The position numbers were made by a program, and so were the translations under genes. Shown here piece by piece: positions 53,772 through 64,000 of a DNA stretch of 64,000 nt. The DNA is from Pseudomonas orientalis (GTDB lineage: Bacteria > Pseudomonadota > Gammaproteobacteria > Pseudomonadales > Pseudomonadaceae), in the NCBI RefSeq assembly GCF_002934065.1, contig NZ_CP018049.1, positions 1,238,501-1,302,500 on the forward strand. The letters are read 5' to 3'. Each line of letters starts with the position of its first letter. The first letter of the stretch is position 1. Under the pieces are notes generated by a model. That model made no database searches. It saw only the letters and a list, made by a program, of their open reading frames with translations, and was not told the DNA's origin.

Positions 53772-55310
53772 TCAGGCCGCTTCGATCTTGCTGCGACTCT
53801 GTTCAACCTTGGACAGGTAGCGTTGCAGGTTGTCCTGTTCCGCCGTCGTGGTGAACAGGCCCAGCTTGGTGCGGCGCCACAGCACGTCCTGAGGCTGCGT
53901 CACCCATTCTTCAGCGCACAGGTAATCGACTTCACGGGTGTAAAGCCCGCCTCCCAGGTGCTCACCCAGATCAGCGAGGGTCTGCACACCTTCTAGCAGG
54001 CGCCAGGTGCGGCTGCCGTAGGTGGTCGACCAGCGGCGGGCGATCTCGCCCGGCAGCCAGTCGAACTTGCTGCGAATGGCCTCGGCCAGGGCTTCTGGCG
54101 TGGTCATGTCTTCGCCGCCGGGCAGGCTGGCCTTGGCGGTCCAGCTTGGGCGCATTTGCGTGAAGTATGGCGCCAGTTGCGCCATGGCCGATTCAGCCAG
54201 CTTGCGATACGTGGTCAGCTTGCCGCCGAACACCGACAGGATCGGTGCCTCGCCGGTGCCGCCGGACAGCGATAGCGTGTAGTCACGGGTAATGGCTGAC
54301 GGGTTATCCGATTCGTCATTGCACAACGGACGCACGCCCGAATAGGTGTGGACGATGTCGTCACGGCTCAGCTGTTTCTTGAAGTGTGCGTTGACCACCT
54401 TGAGCATGTAGTCGGTTTCACCTTCGGTGATAGCCACTTTCGCCGGATCGCCGGTGTATTCACGGTCGGTGGTGCCGATGATGGTCAGGTGATTCAGGTA
54501 CGGAATCGTGAAGACGATGCGCTGGTCTTCGTTCTGCAGAATGTGCGCATGCGCACCTTCGTAGAGTTTCGGCACGATCAGGTGGCTGCCCTGGATCAGG
54601 CGGATACCGTAAGGCGAATCCAGCTTCAGATCGTCCTTGATGAACTTGGCGACCCACGGGCCTGCGGCGTTTACCAGCGCACGGGCGCGAATCGAGAACC
54701 GGCTGCCATCGGCGCGTTCCATGTTCATTTCCCACAGGCCGTTGCTGCGGTGTGCGCTGATGCAACGGGTCTGGGTGTGGATATGCGCGCCTTTCTCGCG
54801 TGCGGCCATGGCATTGAGCACCACCAGGCGGGCGTCGTCGACCCAGCAGTCGGAGTATTCGAAGCCTTTGGTGATTTCGCTTTTCAGCGGGCTGTCGGCG
54901 CCGAACTTGAGGCTTTTGGAACCGGCCAGTTTCTCGCGCTTGCCCAGGTGGTCATACAGGAACAGGCCGGCACGAATCATCCAGGCCGGGCGCAGGTGCG
55001 GACGGTGCGGCAGCACGAAGCGCATCTGCTTGACGATGTGCGGAGCTTTCGCCAACAGCACTTCGCGCTCGGCCAGGGCCTCGCGTACCAGACGGAACTC
55101 GTAGTGCTCCAGGTAGCGCAGGCCACCGTGGATCAGCTTGCTGCTGGCGGAGGAGGTGTGGCTGGCCAGGTCATCCTTTTCGCAAAGGAATACCGACAAA
55201 CCGCGACCGGCTGCGTCTGCTGCAATGCCGACGCCATTGATCCCGCCGCCTATTACGGCCACGTCATAGACTTCGGCAAGCGGTGGAGCAGGCAAGGTAG
55301 AAGGGTTCAT
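53772..55310 (-). CDS. glpD: Glycerol-3-phosphate dehydrogenase, aerobic
   Basis: This 512-residue FAD enzyme oxidises glycerol-3-phosphate to dihydroxyacetone phosphate at the membrane and feeds quinones. It has the FAD dinucleotide motif DVAVIGGGINGVGIAADAA, the GlpD signature SSKLIHGGLRYLEHYEF, and the C-terminal FAD region VFGGKLTTYRKLAE. The length is typical. It stands apart from glpFKR with its own promoter region, where a palindrome and a GlpR-like site lie 35-57 bp before the start. Confidence 0.95.
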   Translation of the reverse strand: MNPSTLPAPPLAEVYDVAVIGGGINGVGIAADAAGRGLSVFLCEKDDLASHTSSASSKLIHGGLRYLEHYEFRLVREALAEREVLLAKAPHIVKQMRFVLPHRPHLRPAWMIRAGLFLYDHLGKREKLAGSKSLKFGADSPLKSEITKGFEYSDCWVDDARLVVLNAMAAREKGAHIHTQTRCISAHRSNGLWEMNMERADGSRFSIRARALVNAAGPWVAKFIKDDLKLDSPYGIRLIQGSHLIVPKLYEGAHAHILQNEDQRIVFTIPYLNHLTIIGTTDREYTGDPAKVAITEGETDYMLKVVNAHFKKQLSRDDIVHTYSGVRPLCNDESDNPSAITRDYTLSLSGGTGEAPILSVFGGKLTTYRKLAESAMAQLAPYFTQMRPSWTAKASLPGGEDMTTPEALAEAIRSKFDWLPGEIARRWSTTYGSRTWRLLEGVQTLADLGEHLGGGLYTREVDYLCAEEWVTQPQDVLWRRTKLGLFTTTAEQDNLQRYLSKVEQSRSKIEAA

Positions 55311-55344
55311 CGGCTGGCCTCGCGATCTTTTCGTATTGGAATTC

Positions 55345-55367
55345 GAACATTAATGTTCATTTGCGAA
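55345..55367. promoter_or_regulatory. Candidate GlpR operator upstream of glpD
   Basis: A perfect palindrome GAACATTAATGTTC (55345-55358) overlaps TGTTCATTTGCGAA (55354-55367). A near copy, TGGTCATTTCCGAA, lies upstream of glpF at 59057-59070, consistent with a shared regulator such as GlpR. Confidence 0.55.
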
Positions 55368-55498
55368 AATGGTAGCTGATAAATGCGCGCACAGCCACCT
55401 GACATCGATTGAAAAAACTCATCGAAGGGAGGGAAAAGGAAAATTTGTGAACATGAGCCGAGGGCCAAGGCTCAAGAAATGGGTGTCGATTAGACTGC

Positions 55499-55571
55499 CA
55501 TCGGGGGCAAGCCCCTTCCCACATTTGAATGTGTTTACATATTAAGTGTGGGAAGGGGCTTGCCCCCGATG
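55499..55571. repeat. REP doublet in head-in arrangement
   Basis: ATCGGGGGCAAGCCCCTTCC followed by the inverted GGAAGGGGCTTGCCCCCGAT, with a ~25-bp AT-rich spacer. The arms are arranged opposite to the other doublets of this family in the window. It lies between glpR and glpD. Confidence 0.85.
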
Positions 55572-55586
55572 GCGTCAGTACAGGCG

Positions 55587-56342
55587 CTACACCACTTCCA
55601 GACGAACCTTATGTTCATTCAACACCTGCACCAGCGCCGGCACCGGCTGCTGATCGGTGACCAGGCAGTCCACCAGGCTGATCGGGCCCAAGCGAATCAT
55701 GGCATTGCGCCCGAATTTGCTGGAGTCCGCCGCCAGGATCACTTGCCGCGCATTGGCGATAATCGCCTGGGAGACCCGCACTTCCTGATAGTCGAAGTCG
55801 AGCAGGCTGCCGTCTTCATCGATGCCGCTGATACCCACCAGCGCGAAGTCGACCTTGAACTGGTTGATGAAATCGACGCTGGCCTGGCCAACCACACCGC
55901 CGTCACGCCGCACATTGCCGCCGGTCAGCAAGACGTCGAAGTCGTCCTTGGCACTGAGCATGGTGGCGACGTTGAGGTTGTTGGTGATGATTTTCAGGTG
56001 ATGGTGATTGAGCAGCGCGCGGGCAATGGATTCGGTAGTGGTGCCGATATTGATGAACAACGAGGCGTGATCGGGGATCTGTGCCGCGATGGCTTCGCCG
56101 ATACGCTGCTTTTCATCGCGCATCTGGTCGGCACGCATGGCGTACGCGGTGTTCTCGACGCTGGAGTCATAGGCCGCGCCGCCGTGGTAGCGGCGCAGCA
56201 GATTGGCGTCCGCCAACTGATTGATATCGCGGCGGATGGTTTGTGGGGTGACAACGAACAGCTGCGCCATTTCCTCGATACTGACATAACCGCGTTCGCG
56301 GACCAGTTCGAGGATTTGTTGTTGGCGGGGAGGCAGATTCAT
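55587..56342 (-). CDS. glpR: DeoR-family repressor of glycerol metabolism
   Basis: This 251-residue protein has an N-terminal DeoR HTH ([33 protein letters not shown]) and a C-terminal sugar-phosphate sensor with [18 protein letters not shown] and [11 protein letters not shown]. GlpR represses the glp genes and is released by glycerol-3-phosphate. AAGGA lies 7 bases before ATG 56342. It is 83 bp after glpK, in the order glpF-glpK-glpR-glpD known from Pseudomonas. Confidence 0.93.
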   Translation of the reverse strand: MNLPPRQQQILELVRERGYVSIEEMAQLFVVTPQTIRRDINQLADANLLRRYHGGAAYDSSVENTAYAMRADQMRDEKQRIGEAIAAQIPDHASLFINIGTTTESIARALLNHHHLKIITNNLNVATMLSAKDDFDVLLTGGNVRRDGGVVGQASVDFINQFKVDFALVGISGIDEDGSLLDFDYQEVRVSQAIIANARQVILAADSSKFGRNAMIRLGPISLVDCLVTDQQPVPALVQVLNEHKVRLEVV

Positions 56343-56425
56343 GGGGCGTCCTTTGGGCTGCCATACAAAAGTGGCCCATGATGACGCAGGAATCTGCTCC
56401 CTGCCAGTTACAACCTGACGTTGGC

Positions 56426-58012
<1,587 letters not shown>

Positions 58013-58867
58013 TCAGGAAATACGCGTCTTGCCGTTGACAGCCGTGTCAGGTGTTTCAGCTATAGCAGGTGCGGCGCTCGGCAGATGACGGGCAATCAGC
58101 CCGCGATACGCGGCAGCGCCGAGGCATGCGCCGACAATCGGCGCGAAAATCGGTACCAGGAAGTAAGGAATATCGCGGCCGCCAGTAAAGGCCATTTCAC
58201 CCCAGCCGGCGAAAAAGGTCATCAGCTTGGGCCCGAAATCCCGCGCCGGGTTCATCGCAAAGCCGGTCAATGGGCCCATGGCGCTGCCAATCACAGCGAT
58301 CAGCAGGCCGATCAGCAGCGGAGCCAGCGGACCGCGTGGCAGGCCATTGTTATCGTCCGTCAACGCCATGATGACGCCCATCAGGATCGCCGTGATGACC
58401 ATTTCCACCAGGAATGCCTGCGCCGTGCTCAGCAATGCATGGGGGTAAGTGGAAAACACCGAGGCCAATTCAAGGCTGGCCTGGGAGCCACGCACCATGT
58501 GATGGCTTTGTTCGTAATCGAAAAAAAGATTGCTGTAGAGCGTGTACACCAGCGCGGCGGAACAGAAGGCACCGGCGATTTGGGCAAGGATATAGAAGGG
58601 CAGTTTGCGCTTTTCGAAATCGGCGAAAATGCACAGGGCGATACTCACCGCCGGGTTGAGGTGAGCCCCGGAAATACCGGCACTCAGGTAGATCGCCATG
58701 CTGACGCCGACGCCCCAGATAATGCTGATTTCCCACAAGCCAAAGCTCGCACCCGCGACCTTGAGCGCAGCGACGCATCCGGTACCGAAGAAGATCAGCA
58801 GCGCAGTGCCGAGGAATTCGGCCATGCATTGGCTCGAAAGTGAAGGCTGTTGAAGAGCAGTTGTCAT
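58013..58867 (-). CDS. glpF: Glycerol uptake facilitator
   Basis: This 284-residue aquaglyceroporin has six membrane helices and both NPA-type motifs, SGAHLNPAVSIAL and TGFAMNPARDFGPK, with Asp after the second as expected for glycerol channels. ATG 58867 has GAGG 7 bases upstream. It heads glpFK(R). A sigma70-type promoter (TTGACA-N17-TATTTT) lies about 140-170 bp upstream. Confidence 0.94.
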   Translation of the reverse strand: MTTALQQPSLSSQCMAEFLGTALLIFFGTGCVAALKVAGASFGLWEISIIWGVGVSMAIYLSAGISGAHLNPAVSIALCIFADFEKRKLPFYILAQIAGAFCSAALVYTLYSNLFFDYEQSHHMVRGSQASLELASVFSTYPHALLSTAQAFLVEMVITAILMGVIMALTDDNNGLPRGPLAPLLIGLLIAVIGSAMGPLTGFAMNPARDFGPKLMTFFAGWGEMAFTGGRDIPYFLVPIFAPIVGACLGAAAYRGLIARHLPSAAPAIAETPDTAVNGKTRIS

Positions 58868-59192
58868 GGAAAACCTCAGTTGTTGTTCTTGTCTGGCGCA
58901 CTGCCTCAATGGGCGGTTGCGCGATTTTCACCGTGACAAGGATCCCCATCCTGCGCCACGGCTTACTGCTCGAATACCGGGAGCTATTCCTACAGCATTC
59001 GGAAACGAAAAAATATAGACAAGAATGACCGCTGTCAAAGGTCGAAAGTGAACGATTGGTCATTTCCGAACTATTGGTGTGGTGAATGATCACGGAGCGA
59101 GCCAGGTATTCGTACGCGGGAAGGACTGTACTAGAGCGTTTTGGGCGGACTTGGCCTAGAATCGGCCGTCAGTTAGCACTCTCGGAGCCCAT
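58868..59192. other. Divergent glpF / ybaK promoter region
   Basis: 325 bp with no gene. It holds the glpF promoter (59010-59038), a GlpR-like motif (59057-59070) and, towards ybaK, a possible -10 TAGAAT near 59156. Nothing else is recognisable. Confidence 0.55.
59010..59038 (-). promoter_or_regulatory. Sigma70-type promoter of glpF
   Basis: On the minus strand TTGACA (59033-59038) and TATTTT (59010-59015) are spaced by 17 bp. The GlpR-like motif TGGTCATTTCCGAA lies 19 bp upstream of the -35 element. Confidence 0.6.
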
Positions 59193-59663
59193 ATGACCCC
59201 GGCCTTGGATCTGTTGAAAAAAGTTCGCGCCGAACATCGTATCCACAGTTATGAACATGACCCCAAGGCCGCATCGTATGGCCTGGAGGCCGCGGAAAAA
59301 TTGGGCCTAGACCCGGCGCAAGTGTTCAAGACGCTGCTGGCGAGCAGTGAGAAGGGCGAATTGCTGGTGGCAGTGGTGCCGGTCGTCGGAAGTCTGGATC
59401 TGAAGGCACTGGCGAATGCGGCAGGCGTCAAGAAGGTCGAAATGGCCGACCCGGCCGCCGCGCAGCGTTCTACAGGTTACCTGTTAGGCGGCATCAGCCC
59501 GCTGGGGCAAAAGAAGCGCTTGCGTACGTTCATCGATGTAACGGCACAGCCGTTTGCGACGATTTTTGTCAGTGCTGGCCGGCGCGGGTTGGAAGTCGAG
59601 CTGCCGGCCAGTGTGCTGGCTGAACATACCCAAGCCAGGTTCGCGCCGATTGGCCGGGCCTGA
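59193..59663 (+). CDS. ybaK: Cys-tRNA(Pro)/Cys-tRNA(Cys) deacylase YbaK
   Basis: This 156-residue YbaK/EbsC protein removes cysteine mischarged on tRNA(Pro). The catalytic-region Lys is in [10 protein letters not shown]; the conserved [20 protein letters not shown] and [13 protein letters not shown] are present. GGAG lies 7 bases before ATG 59193. It is monocistronic and followed by a REPIN-like element. Confidence 0.92.
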   Translation: MTPALDLLKKVRAEHRIHSYEHDPKAASYGLEAAEKLGLDPAQVFKTLLASSEKGELLVAVVPVVGSLDLKALANAAGVKKVEMADPAAAQRSTGYLLGGISPLGQKKRLRTFIDVTAQPFATIFVSAGRRGLEVELPASVLAEHTQARFAPIGRA

Positions 59664-59674
59664 TGGGCTTGCCC

Positions 59675-59806
59675 TAATGCCAGTCAGTTAAGCTTACACC
59701 GCCCTCTGTAGGAGCGAGCTTGCTCGCGAAAAACGTCAACGATAACGCGTGCTTCCTGAATGAACGCGTTGCCTGTGAGTTTTTCGCGAGCAAGCTCGCT
59801 CCTACA
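59675..59806. repeat. REPIN-like element related to the 26.4-kb insertion
   Basis: The left end TAATGCCAGTCAGTTAAG matches the terminal repeat of the 26430-26584 unit. Inside are inverted REPs GTAGGAGCGAGCTTGCTCGC at 59708-59727 and the complement ending 59805, around the shared CGTCAACGATAACGCG and GCTTCCTGAAT. The right terminal repeat is missing, so it looks truncated. Confidence 0.7.
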
Positions 59807-59823
59807 GGTTTAACCTGGTTTAT

Positions 59824-60879
59824 TCAGATAGCTGATTGTGCCTGGAACAGCACCAGGTGCTCGGCAGCCACTCGAATGCCCACCTGCGCGCCGACCTGCT
59901 GATCGACATGGCTGGGAAAAATCGACTCCAGCTGCGCGCCCGTCGCAAGTTGCAGGCGGTATAGCGTTGACGCGCCGAGGAAGGTCTTGCCGACAATTCG
60001 CGCTTTCAACGCACTGTCCGGTGCGTAGACGATGTCATCCGGCCGCAGCAATACATCCACCGCGCCACCGGTCGGCCAGCTATAGGCACGGTTGCCACGC
60101 AGCTCGCCCAGCTCGGTGCTGACGGACTCGGGCGAGCTCAATTGGCCGCGAATAAAATAGCCCTGGCCGATAAAGCTGGCCACATAAGGCGTCTGCGGCT
60201 CGTGATAGAGGTTGTAGGGCGTATCCCATTGCTCAAGACGCCCCTCCTTGAAAACGCCCACATGGTCGCTGACGGCAAAGGCTTCCTCCTGATCATGGGT
60301 GACCAGGATCGCACTGGTGCCGCGCGCCTTGAGAATGTCACGCACTTCATGGCTGAGCTTGCGCCGCAGTTCGCCATCCAGGTTGGAAAACGGTTCGTCC
60401 AGCAGCAGCAATTGCGGTTCCGGCGCCAGGGCACGGGCGAGGGCGACGCGTTGTTGCTGGCCACCTGAAAGCTCGTGGGGGAAGCGTTTGCCCAGGTCTT
60501 TGAGGTTCACCAGTTCCAGCAACTCGGCGACCACACGCTCTTTGTGCGGGTGCTTGCGAATGCCGAAAGCGATGTTGTCGGCCACGCTCAGATGAGGAAA
60601 CAACGCGTAATCCTGGAACACCATGCCGATACGACGTTTCTCCGGTGCCAGCGTGAAACCGGCACTGGAGATCACTTCGCCCGCCAGGCTGATTTCACCT
60701 TCGTGCACCGGCTCGAACCCGGCAATGGCGCGCAGTGTGGTGGTCTTGCCGCAGCCCGAGGAGCCGAGCAGGCAGCCGATATCGCCCGCGTTGAGGTGCA
60801 GGTTGAGGTTCTGCACCACCCGTTGACCTTGATAGCCGCAGGCCAGATTGCGCAGGCTCAGCAGTAATGGCTGGCTCAT
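59824..60879 (-). CDS. ABC transporter ATP-binding protein, PotA/FbpC type
   Basis: This 351-residue ATPase has Walker [10 protein letters not shown], signature [16 protein letters not shown], Walker [13 protein letters not shown], the H-loop in [13 protein letters not shown], and a C-terminal TOBE/OB regulatory domain (about 235-350). It belongs to the CUT1/polyamine/iron class. No permease or binding protein is adjacent, so the substrate is unknown. Its ATG overlaps the argF stop by 4 bp, an arrangement also known next to argF in P. aeruginosa. Confidence 0.88.
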   Translation of the reverse strand: MSQPLLLSLRNLACGYQGQRVVQNLNLHLNAGDIGCLLGSSGCGKTTTLRAIAGFEPVHEGEISLAGEVISSAGFTLAPEKRRIGMVFQDYALFPHLSVADNIAFGIRKHPHKERVVAELLELVNLKDLGKRFPHELSGGQQQRVALARALAPEPQLLLLDEPFSNLDGELRRKLSHEVRDILKARGTSAILVTHDQEEAFAVSDHVGVFKEGRLEQWDTPYNLYHEPQTPYVASFIGQGYFIRGQLSSPESVSTELGELRGNRAYSWPTGGAVDVLLRPDDIVYAPDSALKARIVGKTFLGASTLYRLQLATGAQLESIFPSHVDQQVGAQVGIRVAAEHLVLFQAQSAI

Positions 60880-61799
60880 GCGTGGTGGTACGACGGCGGC
60901 ACGAGGAATTCGAGCAGGGCCTTTTGCGCATGCAGGCGGTTCTCGGCCTGGTCCCAGGCGACCGAGCGCGGGTCGTCGAGCAGGTCCGGGCTGATTTCCT
61001 CGCCACGGTGGGCGGGCAGGCAGTGCATGAACAGCACGTCCGGTGCGGCCAGGTCGAGCAGGGCGCGTGTGACCTGGAATGGCGTGAACAGTGCCAGGCG
61101 CCTGGCGGTTTCGTCTTCCTGGCCCATGGAGGTCCAGACGTCGGTGCTGACCAGATGGGCGCCGACCACCGCATCTTTCGGATCGCGCAGCAGTTGCACA
61201 CGGCCATCGGCCTTGGCCATGAACTCGGCGCTGGGTTCGTAACCCTCGGGGCAGGCGATGCGCAGGTGGAAGTCGAACTGGATGGCCGCTTCTATATAGC
61301 TGTTGCACATATTGTTGCCGTCGCCGATCCAGGCCACGGTCTTGCCCTGGATCGAGCCGCGGTGTTCGAGGAAGGTTTGCATGTCGGCCAGCAACTGGCA
61401 CGGGTGCAGGTCATCGGACAGGCCGTTGATCACCGGCACGCGCGAGTTGGCGGCAAATTCGGTCAGGGTGCTGTGGGCGAAGGTACGGATCATCACGGCG
61501 TCGAGCATGCGCGACATCACGATGGCGCAATCGCTGATCGGCTCGCCACGGCCTAATTGGGTATCGCGCGGCGACAGGAAGATAGCCTGGCCACCCAACT
61601 GAATCATGCCGGCTTCGAAGGACAGGCGGGTGCGGGTCGAGGACTTCTCGAAAATCATCCCGAGCACGCGATTTTTCAAAGGCTCAAACAGTACGCCGCG
61701 GTTACGCAGGTCTTTAAGCTCAATGCCTCGACGGATCACGCTGACCAGCTCTTCGGGCGTGCAATCCATCAGGGAGAGAAAGTGCCTTGCGCTCATCAT
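60876..61799 (-). CDS. argF: Ornithine carbamoyltransferase, anabolic
   Basis: This 306-307-residue enzyme makes citrulline from ornithine and carbamoyl phosphate. Hallmarks are the carbamoyl-phosphate loop [15 protein letters not shown], the HPCQLLADM motif, [11 protein letters not shown] and the catalytic [10 protein letters not shown]. Two adjacent ATGs (61799 and 61796) are possible; AAAGG lies 6-9 bases upstream. It is followed by the coupled ABC ATPase. A possible ArgR half-site lies at 61922-61937. Confidence 0.95.
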   Translation of the reverse strand: MMSARHFLSLMDCTPEELVSVIRRGIELKDLRNRGVLFEPLKNRVLGMIFEKSSTRTRLSFEAGMIQLGGQAIFLSPRDTQLGRGEPISDCAIVMSRMLDAVMIRTFAHSTLTEFAANSRVPVINGLSDDLHPCQLLADMQTFLEHRGSIQGKTVAWIGDGNNMCNSYIEAAIQFDFHLRIACPEGYEPSAEFMAKADGRVQLLRDPKDAVVGAHLVSTDVWTSMGQEDETARRLALFTPFQVTRALLDLAAPDVLFMHCLPAHRGEEISPDLLDDPRSVAWDQAENRLHAQKALLEFLVPPSYHHA

Positions 61800-61921
61800 T
61801 AACTACCTTTTGCAACAGACCGCAGATACTCAAAGCCTTGTTTATTGTGACAACGGGCGAGACCTGCGGCGAAAGCCGCACGGGGCGACGAAATAGGGGA
61901 AGGCGCGATATTGACATTAAA

Positions 61922-61937
61922 TGTCGCATCTTTCCAA
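61922..61937 (+). promoter_or_regulatory. Possible ArgR half-site upstream of argF
   Basis: TGTCGCATCTTTCCAA fits TGTCGC-N8-AA, the half-site of Pseudomonas ArgR. A second half-site in the usual direct repeat is not clear. A dyad GACATTAAATGTC (61913-61925) overlaps it. Confidence 0.35.
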
Positions 61938-62011
61938 TGGAAGGCTTAGTTTTAGGGTCTTTAGCCATATGCCTTTGTAGCGATGGGCCACAAATGGGCC
62001 AATTTGCACGT

Positions 62012-62690
62012 TTACAGCTTGTTCAGTTCGGTCCAGTCGGATGCGGAGTTGATCCACTTCGCGTAGGTCGAGAGCAGCATTTGTACACTGTGACCAAGCT
62101 GGTTTGCAATGAACGCGGTATTCATGTTCGCCATCAGACACATCGTGGCGCAGGTGTGACGGCAGTCATACTGACGGCGCCGACGAATCCCCAGGCGAGT
62201 CAGTGAGGCAAGGAAGTATTTCTTTGGAGTGCTGTCCGACCTGATCCACTCGCTACTCCCATCTGCTGGAGCAAAGACAAACTCCGCCCCCTCCTCTGCC
62301 AGTGACCTGGCCACCTTTATCGCGTTCATGGCGCGATCATTCATCAGCACATCCCTTACCGATTTGGTTTTGATCCGCTCTTGCAGGTCCCCCTTCACGG
62401 TGCCCCGGCAAACGTGGGCCCGCCGCTTTTCCTCGCTGACCTCCGACCACTTGAGTGCGCGCTGCTCGCCGGGGCGCATCCCGGCGAAGAAGGCAAGCTC
62501 AAAGTAGGCCGCGTAGATCTTGGTCTTGCCTGGCAGGTGCTCGTATAGGTCGGCAATGATGCGCTCTGCCTCGGCCCGCTCAAATGGATCCACGAGGCGC
62601 TTCTGTAACTTGGTCCTGGGCATGGACAGGCACGGGTTGCGCGCTATATGCCCATCCATCACCGCAGCCTCCCAGCCCCAGGGCGATCCG
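62012..62690 (-). pseudogene. C-terminal fragment of a phage tyrosine integrase
   Basis: The frame from about 62690 to the stop at 62012 encodes the catalytic domain of a tyrosine recombinase. It has the first Arg in FAGMRPGEQRALKWSEV, box II QYDCRHTCATMCLM (Tyr where His is usual), QLGHSVQML and nucleophile Tyr in LLSTYAKW. The N-terminal arm- and core-binding domains are missing: upstream of AAVMDGHIARNP the same frame runs into DNA coding on the other strand. An in-frame ATG at 62761 exists but would start in unrelated sequence. It is a truncated prophage or island integrase, pointing towards argF. Confidence 0.78.
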
Positions 62691-62900
62691 GTGCTATTCG
62701 TCGCCCAGGACGCTCTGGACGATCCGCAATGTGTCGGCATGCATGCGACCAGAAAGGCCAATGCGCTGCAACGTGTCGCGCTCTACGCCGAGCAGCCCGC
62801 GCTGTTAGCGGTGGTGCTGGACGAAAAAGATGAATTCGTGACCTGGGTGCGCCGAGAGTGGCCGCAGGCCCCACTCAGCAATGTTCGCGACCAGCGCTGA
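62680..62900 (+). pseudogene. Stub of an unidentified gene abutting the integrase fragment
   Basis: The plus-strand frame reads DPVLFVAQDALDDPQCVGMH, then RKANALQRVALYAEQPALLA and VVLDEKDEFVTWVRREWPQ to a stop at 62900. It looks like a genuine protein C-terminus by residue pattern but has no start: upstream the frame runs into antisense integrase. The function is unknown; a small phage or island protein is likely. Confidence 0.45.
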
Positions 62901-62964
62901 ATCGTGTTTTCTGTAGGCATGGTGAGTCCTTCCGGGCCATGCCCGGGCGGTGGAGTGGGGAGAT

Positions 62965-63111
62965 TTATGCGCTGGCGATGATGCCGGCTTCTGCCATCTC
63001 GCAGAAAAATGAGCAGGCGGGCAGTTTTTCATTGCGGCGCACCGGCCCGTCGCCAAGGTCGCGTAGCGAAAACCGCTCGTTCGTTGTGCGGTTCCGGTGC
63101 AGGTACGCTGT
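62965..63111 (-). pseudogene. Stub of a second unidentified gene, minus strand
   Basis: A 48-codon frame without a start reads TTNERFSLRDLGDGPVRRNE, then KLPACSFFCEMAEAGIIASA and a stop. The well-formed ending suggests the C-terminus of a real protein. An in-frame stop at 63112-63114 cuts off its 5' side, exactly where the glycine-rich frame on the other strand begins to look coding. I do not recognise it. Confidence 0.4.
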
Positions 63112-63121
63112 TCACGCCCTA

Positions 63122-64000
63122 GATTCCGGTACCGGTTCGCCAGATGTAGGCACCGGTGGCGCGATCGGTGGCGCGACGAGCAGACTTACCTACGCCGATG
63201 CCATTGTCGGCAACCGGCGCCTAACGGGTGAGGGTAATGGTGGTAGCTTCTCCCGCCTTGAAAGCGGTGTGGGGCACGGAGCCTACGGGTTTCGGGCAGG
63301 TACCGGCGCCGGCGATGGCGTCTATGGGTACGTAGCACAAGCAGCGCAAGGCAGTGCGGTGCATGGCCGGCACGAAGGCACGTTCAGCGGCGCAGGTGTA
63401 TTTGGTGAGCGATCAAATGGCGCTGGTGAGGGGCCGGGCGTTCTTGGTCACGCTTCAGGCGTTGGCGTTGGCATTGAAAACGCCTCTGTTATGGGGTTTA
63501 AGCTGCCTGGCGAGACATCTCCAGCCGGGTTGTTTGACGGAAGAGGCGTGCATGCCGCGCTCAGAGCTTTTTCCGCCGTCAGTACCACCGCAAAAGCAGT
63601 AGAGTCGCTCTCTGATGTGACATCCACCGCGCCCACCTCCAACACATTTGAACGTGACTACGGTGCCCAGGGCATATGCGTTCTGCATCGGGTGAATGGA
63701 GCCACGGCGCGCACGGGAGCTGTGATAGCCACCGTTTCCACCGTTGCACCAACTGCGAACTCGACTGGCGCGTCGAACGTTACAGGGCATGCCCTTACTA
63801 TCGGCTCCAACGTATCAGAATCAGCAGAGGCCAGTGGCGCATCCTATGACGTCTTGGCGAAGAACGGTGCAAGTGCATTTGGCGCTAAAGCCGTCGTGAA
63901 CGGTGCGAACACGATCAACTATGGACTTTACGGTAACGCTGTCGGTGGAACGACAAACTGGTCGGGTTATTTTGTGGGAAACGTATTTTACGGTGGCGCG
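63122..64000 (+). CDS. Glycine-rich repeat protein, tail fibre- or adhesin-like, partial
   Basis: The plus-strand frame is open to the right edge (293 codons from 63122). It is rich in G-x-G and aromatic-Gly units: GAYGFRAGTGAGDGVYGYV, GAGVFGERSNGAGEGPGVLG, FGAKAVVNGANTINYGLYG. Such G-V-Y-G repeats occur in phage tail fibres and trimeric surface proteins that fold as beta-helices. No convincing start or ribosome site is seen; before 63122 the frame is antisense to another fragment, so the 5' end is probably lost. The C-terminus lies outside the window. Confidence 0.5.

Noticed and set aside
61800..62011. tRNA gene or obvious attachment site between argF and the integrase fragment
   Set aside because: No cloverleaf or tRNA 3' end is recognisable; only a 7-bp direct repeat TGGGCCA near 61984-62001, too short to call.
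62805..63056. 83-codon minus-strand frame starting at 63056
   Set aside because: It overlaps two better-supported stubs in other frames and its composition is not protein-like.

Overview
This window reads as chromosomal DNA of a fluorescent Pseudomonas (P. fluorescens group). GC content and codon use are high and uniform. There are many REP doublets of two families. Recognisable Pseudomonas blocks include aatJQMP with aauSR, glpFKRD, an argF/ABC-ATPase pair, metR, opgC and ybaK. I saw no rRNA, tRNA or CRISPR array.

Layout. 1-8.2 kb: two tandem giant minus-strand proteins of the large Pseudomonas 'dermonecrotic toxin-like' (DUF6543-type) class; the first runs off the left edge, and the second ends in a papain-like Cys-His-Asp domain. 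8.6-12.9 kb: an amino-acid permease and an M3 oligopeptidase, followed by a frameshifted remnant that looks like another toxin-class gene. 12.9-16.9 kb: opgC, an FMN-binding glutamate synthase-like protein, a small unknown protein, and the zinc-independent L31 paralogue behind a Zur-like site. 16.9-24.5 kb: a signalling block. One minus-strand operon encodes REC-GGDEF(degenerate)-EAL, a dihaem cytochrome c peroxidase, a membrane histidine kinase and a REC-histidine kinase; a divergent response regulator carries a degenerate (YN) HD-GYP domain. 24.5-34 kb: a small orphan protein with a basic C-terminal domain, a Nudix-GNAT pair, a nested REP element, a decayed toxin C-terminus, metR, and a third full-length giant toxin-like protein.

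34-38.7 kb: an exported alpha/beta hydrolase, a FrnE-like DsbA, a ureohydrolase-like enzyme overlapping two small SMR-type transporters, and a MipA/OmpV protein. 38.7-46.3 kb: a compact operon of HAD phosphatase, class III aminotransferase, alpha/beta hydrolase and FemAB/GNAT-like acyltransferase, followed without a gap by a histidine kinase and a sigma54-dependent response regulator. A textbook -24/-12 promoter with an upstream dyad precedes this operon, so pathway and regulator appear to form one self-contained circuit whose product I cannot name. This is the best candidate here for an undescribed system.

46.4-53.8 kb: glpM-like, aauR, aauS and aatPMQJ (acidic amino acid uptake) with a sigma54 promoter and two AauR-type upstream sites. 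53.8-58.9 kb: glycerol catabolism (glpD, glpR, glpK, glpF). 59.2-61.8 kb: ybaK, an ABC ATPase and argF. 61.9-64 kb: a scrambled prophage-like scar made of an integrase C-terminus, two gene stubs in opposite orientations, and a glycine-rich repeat ORF running off the right edge.
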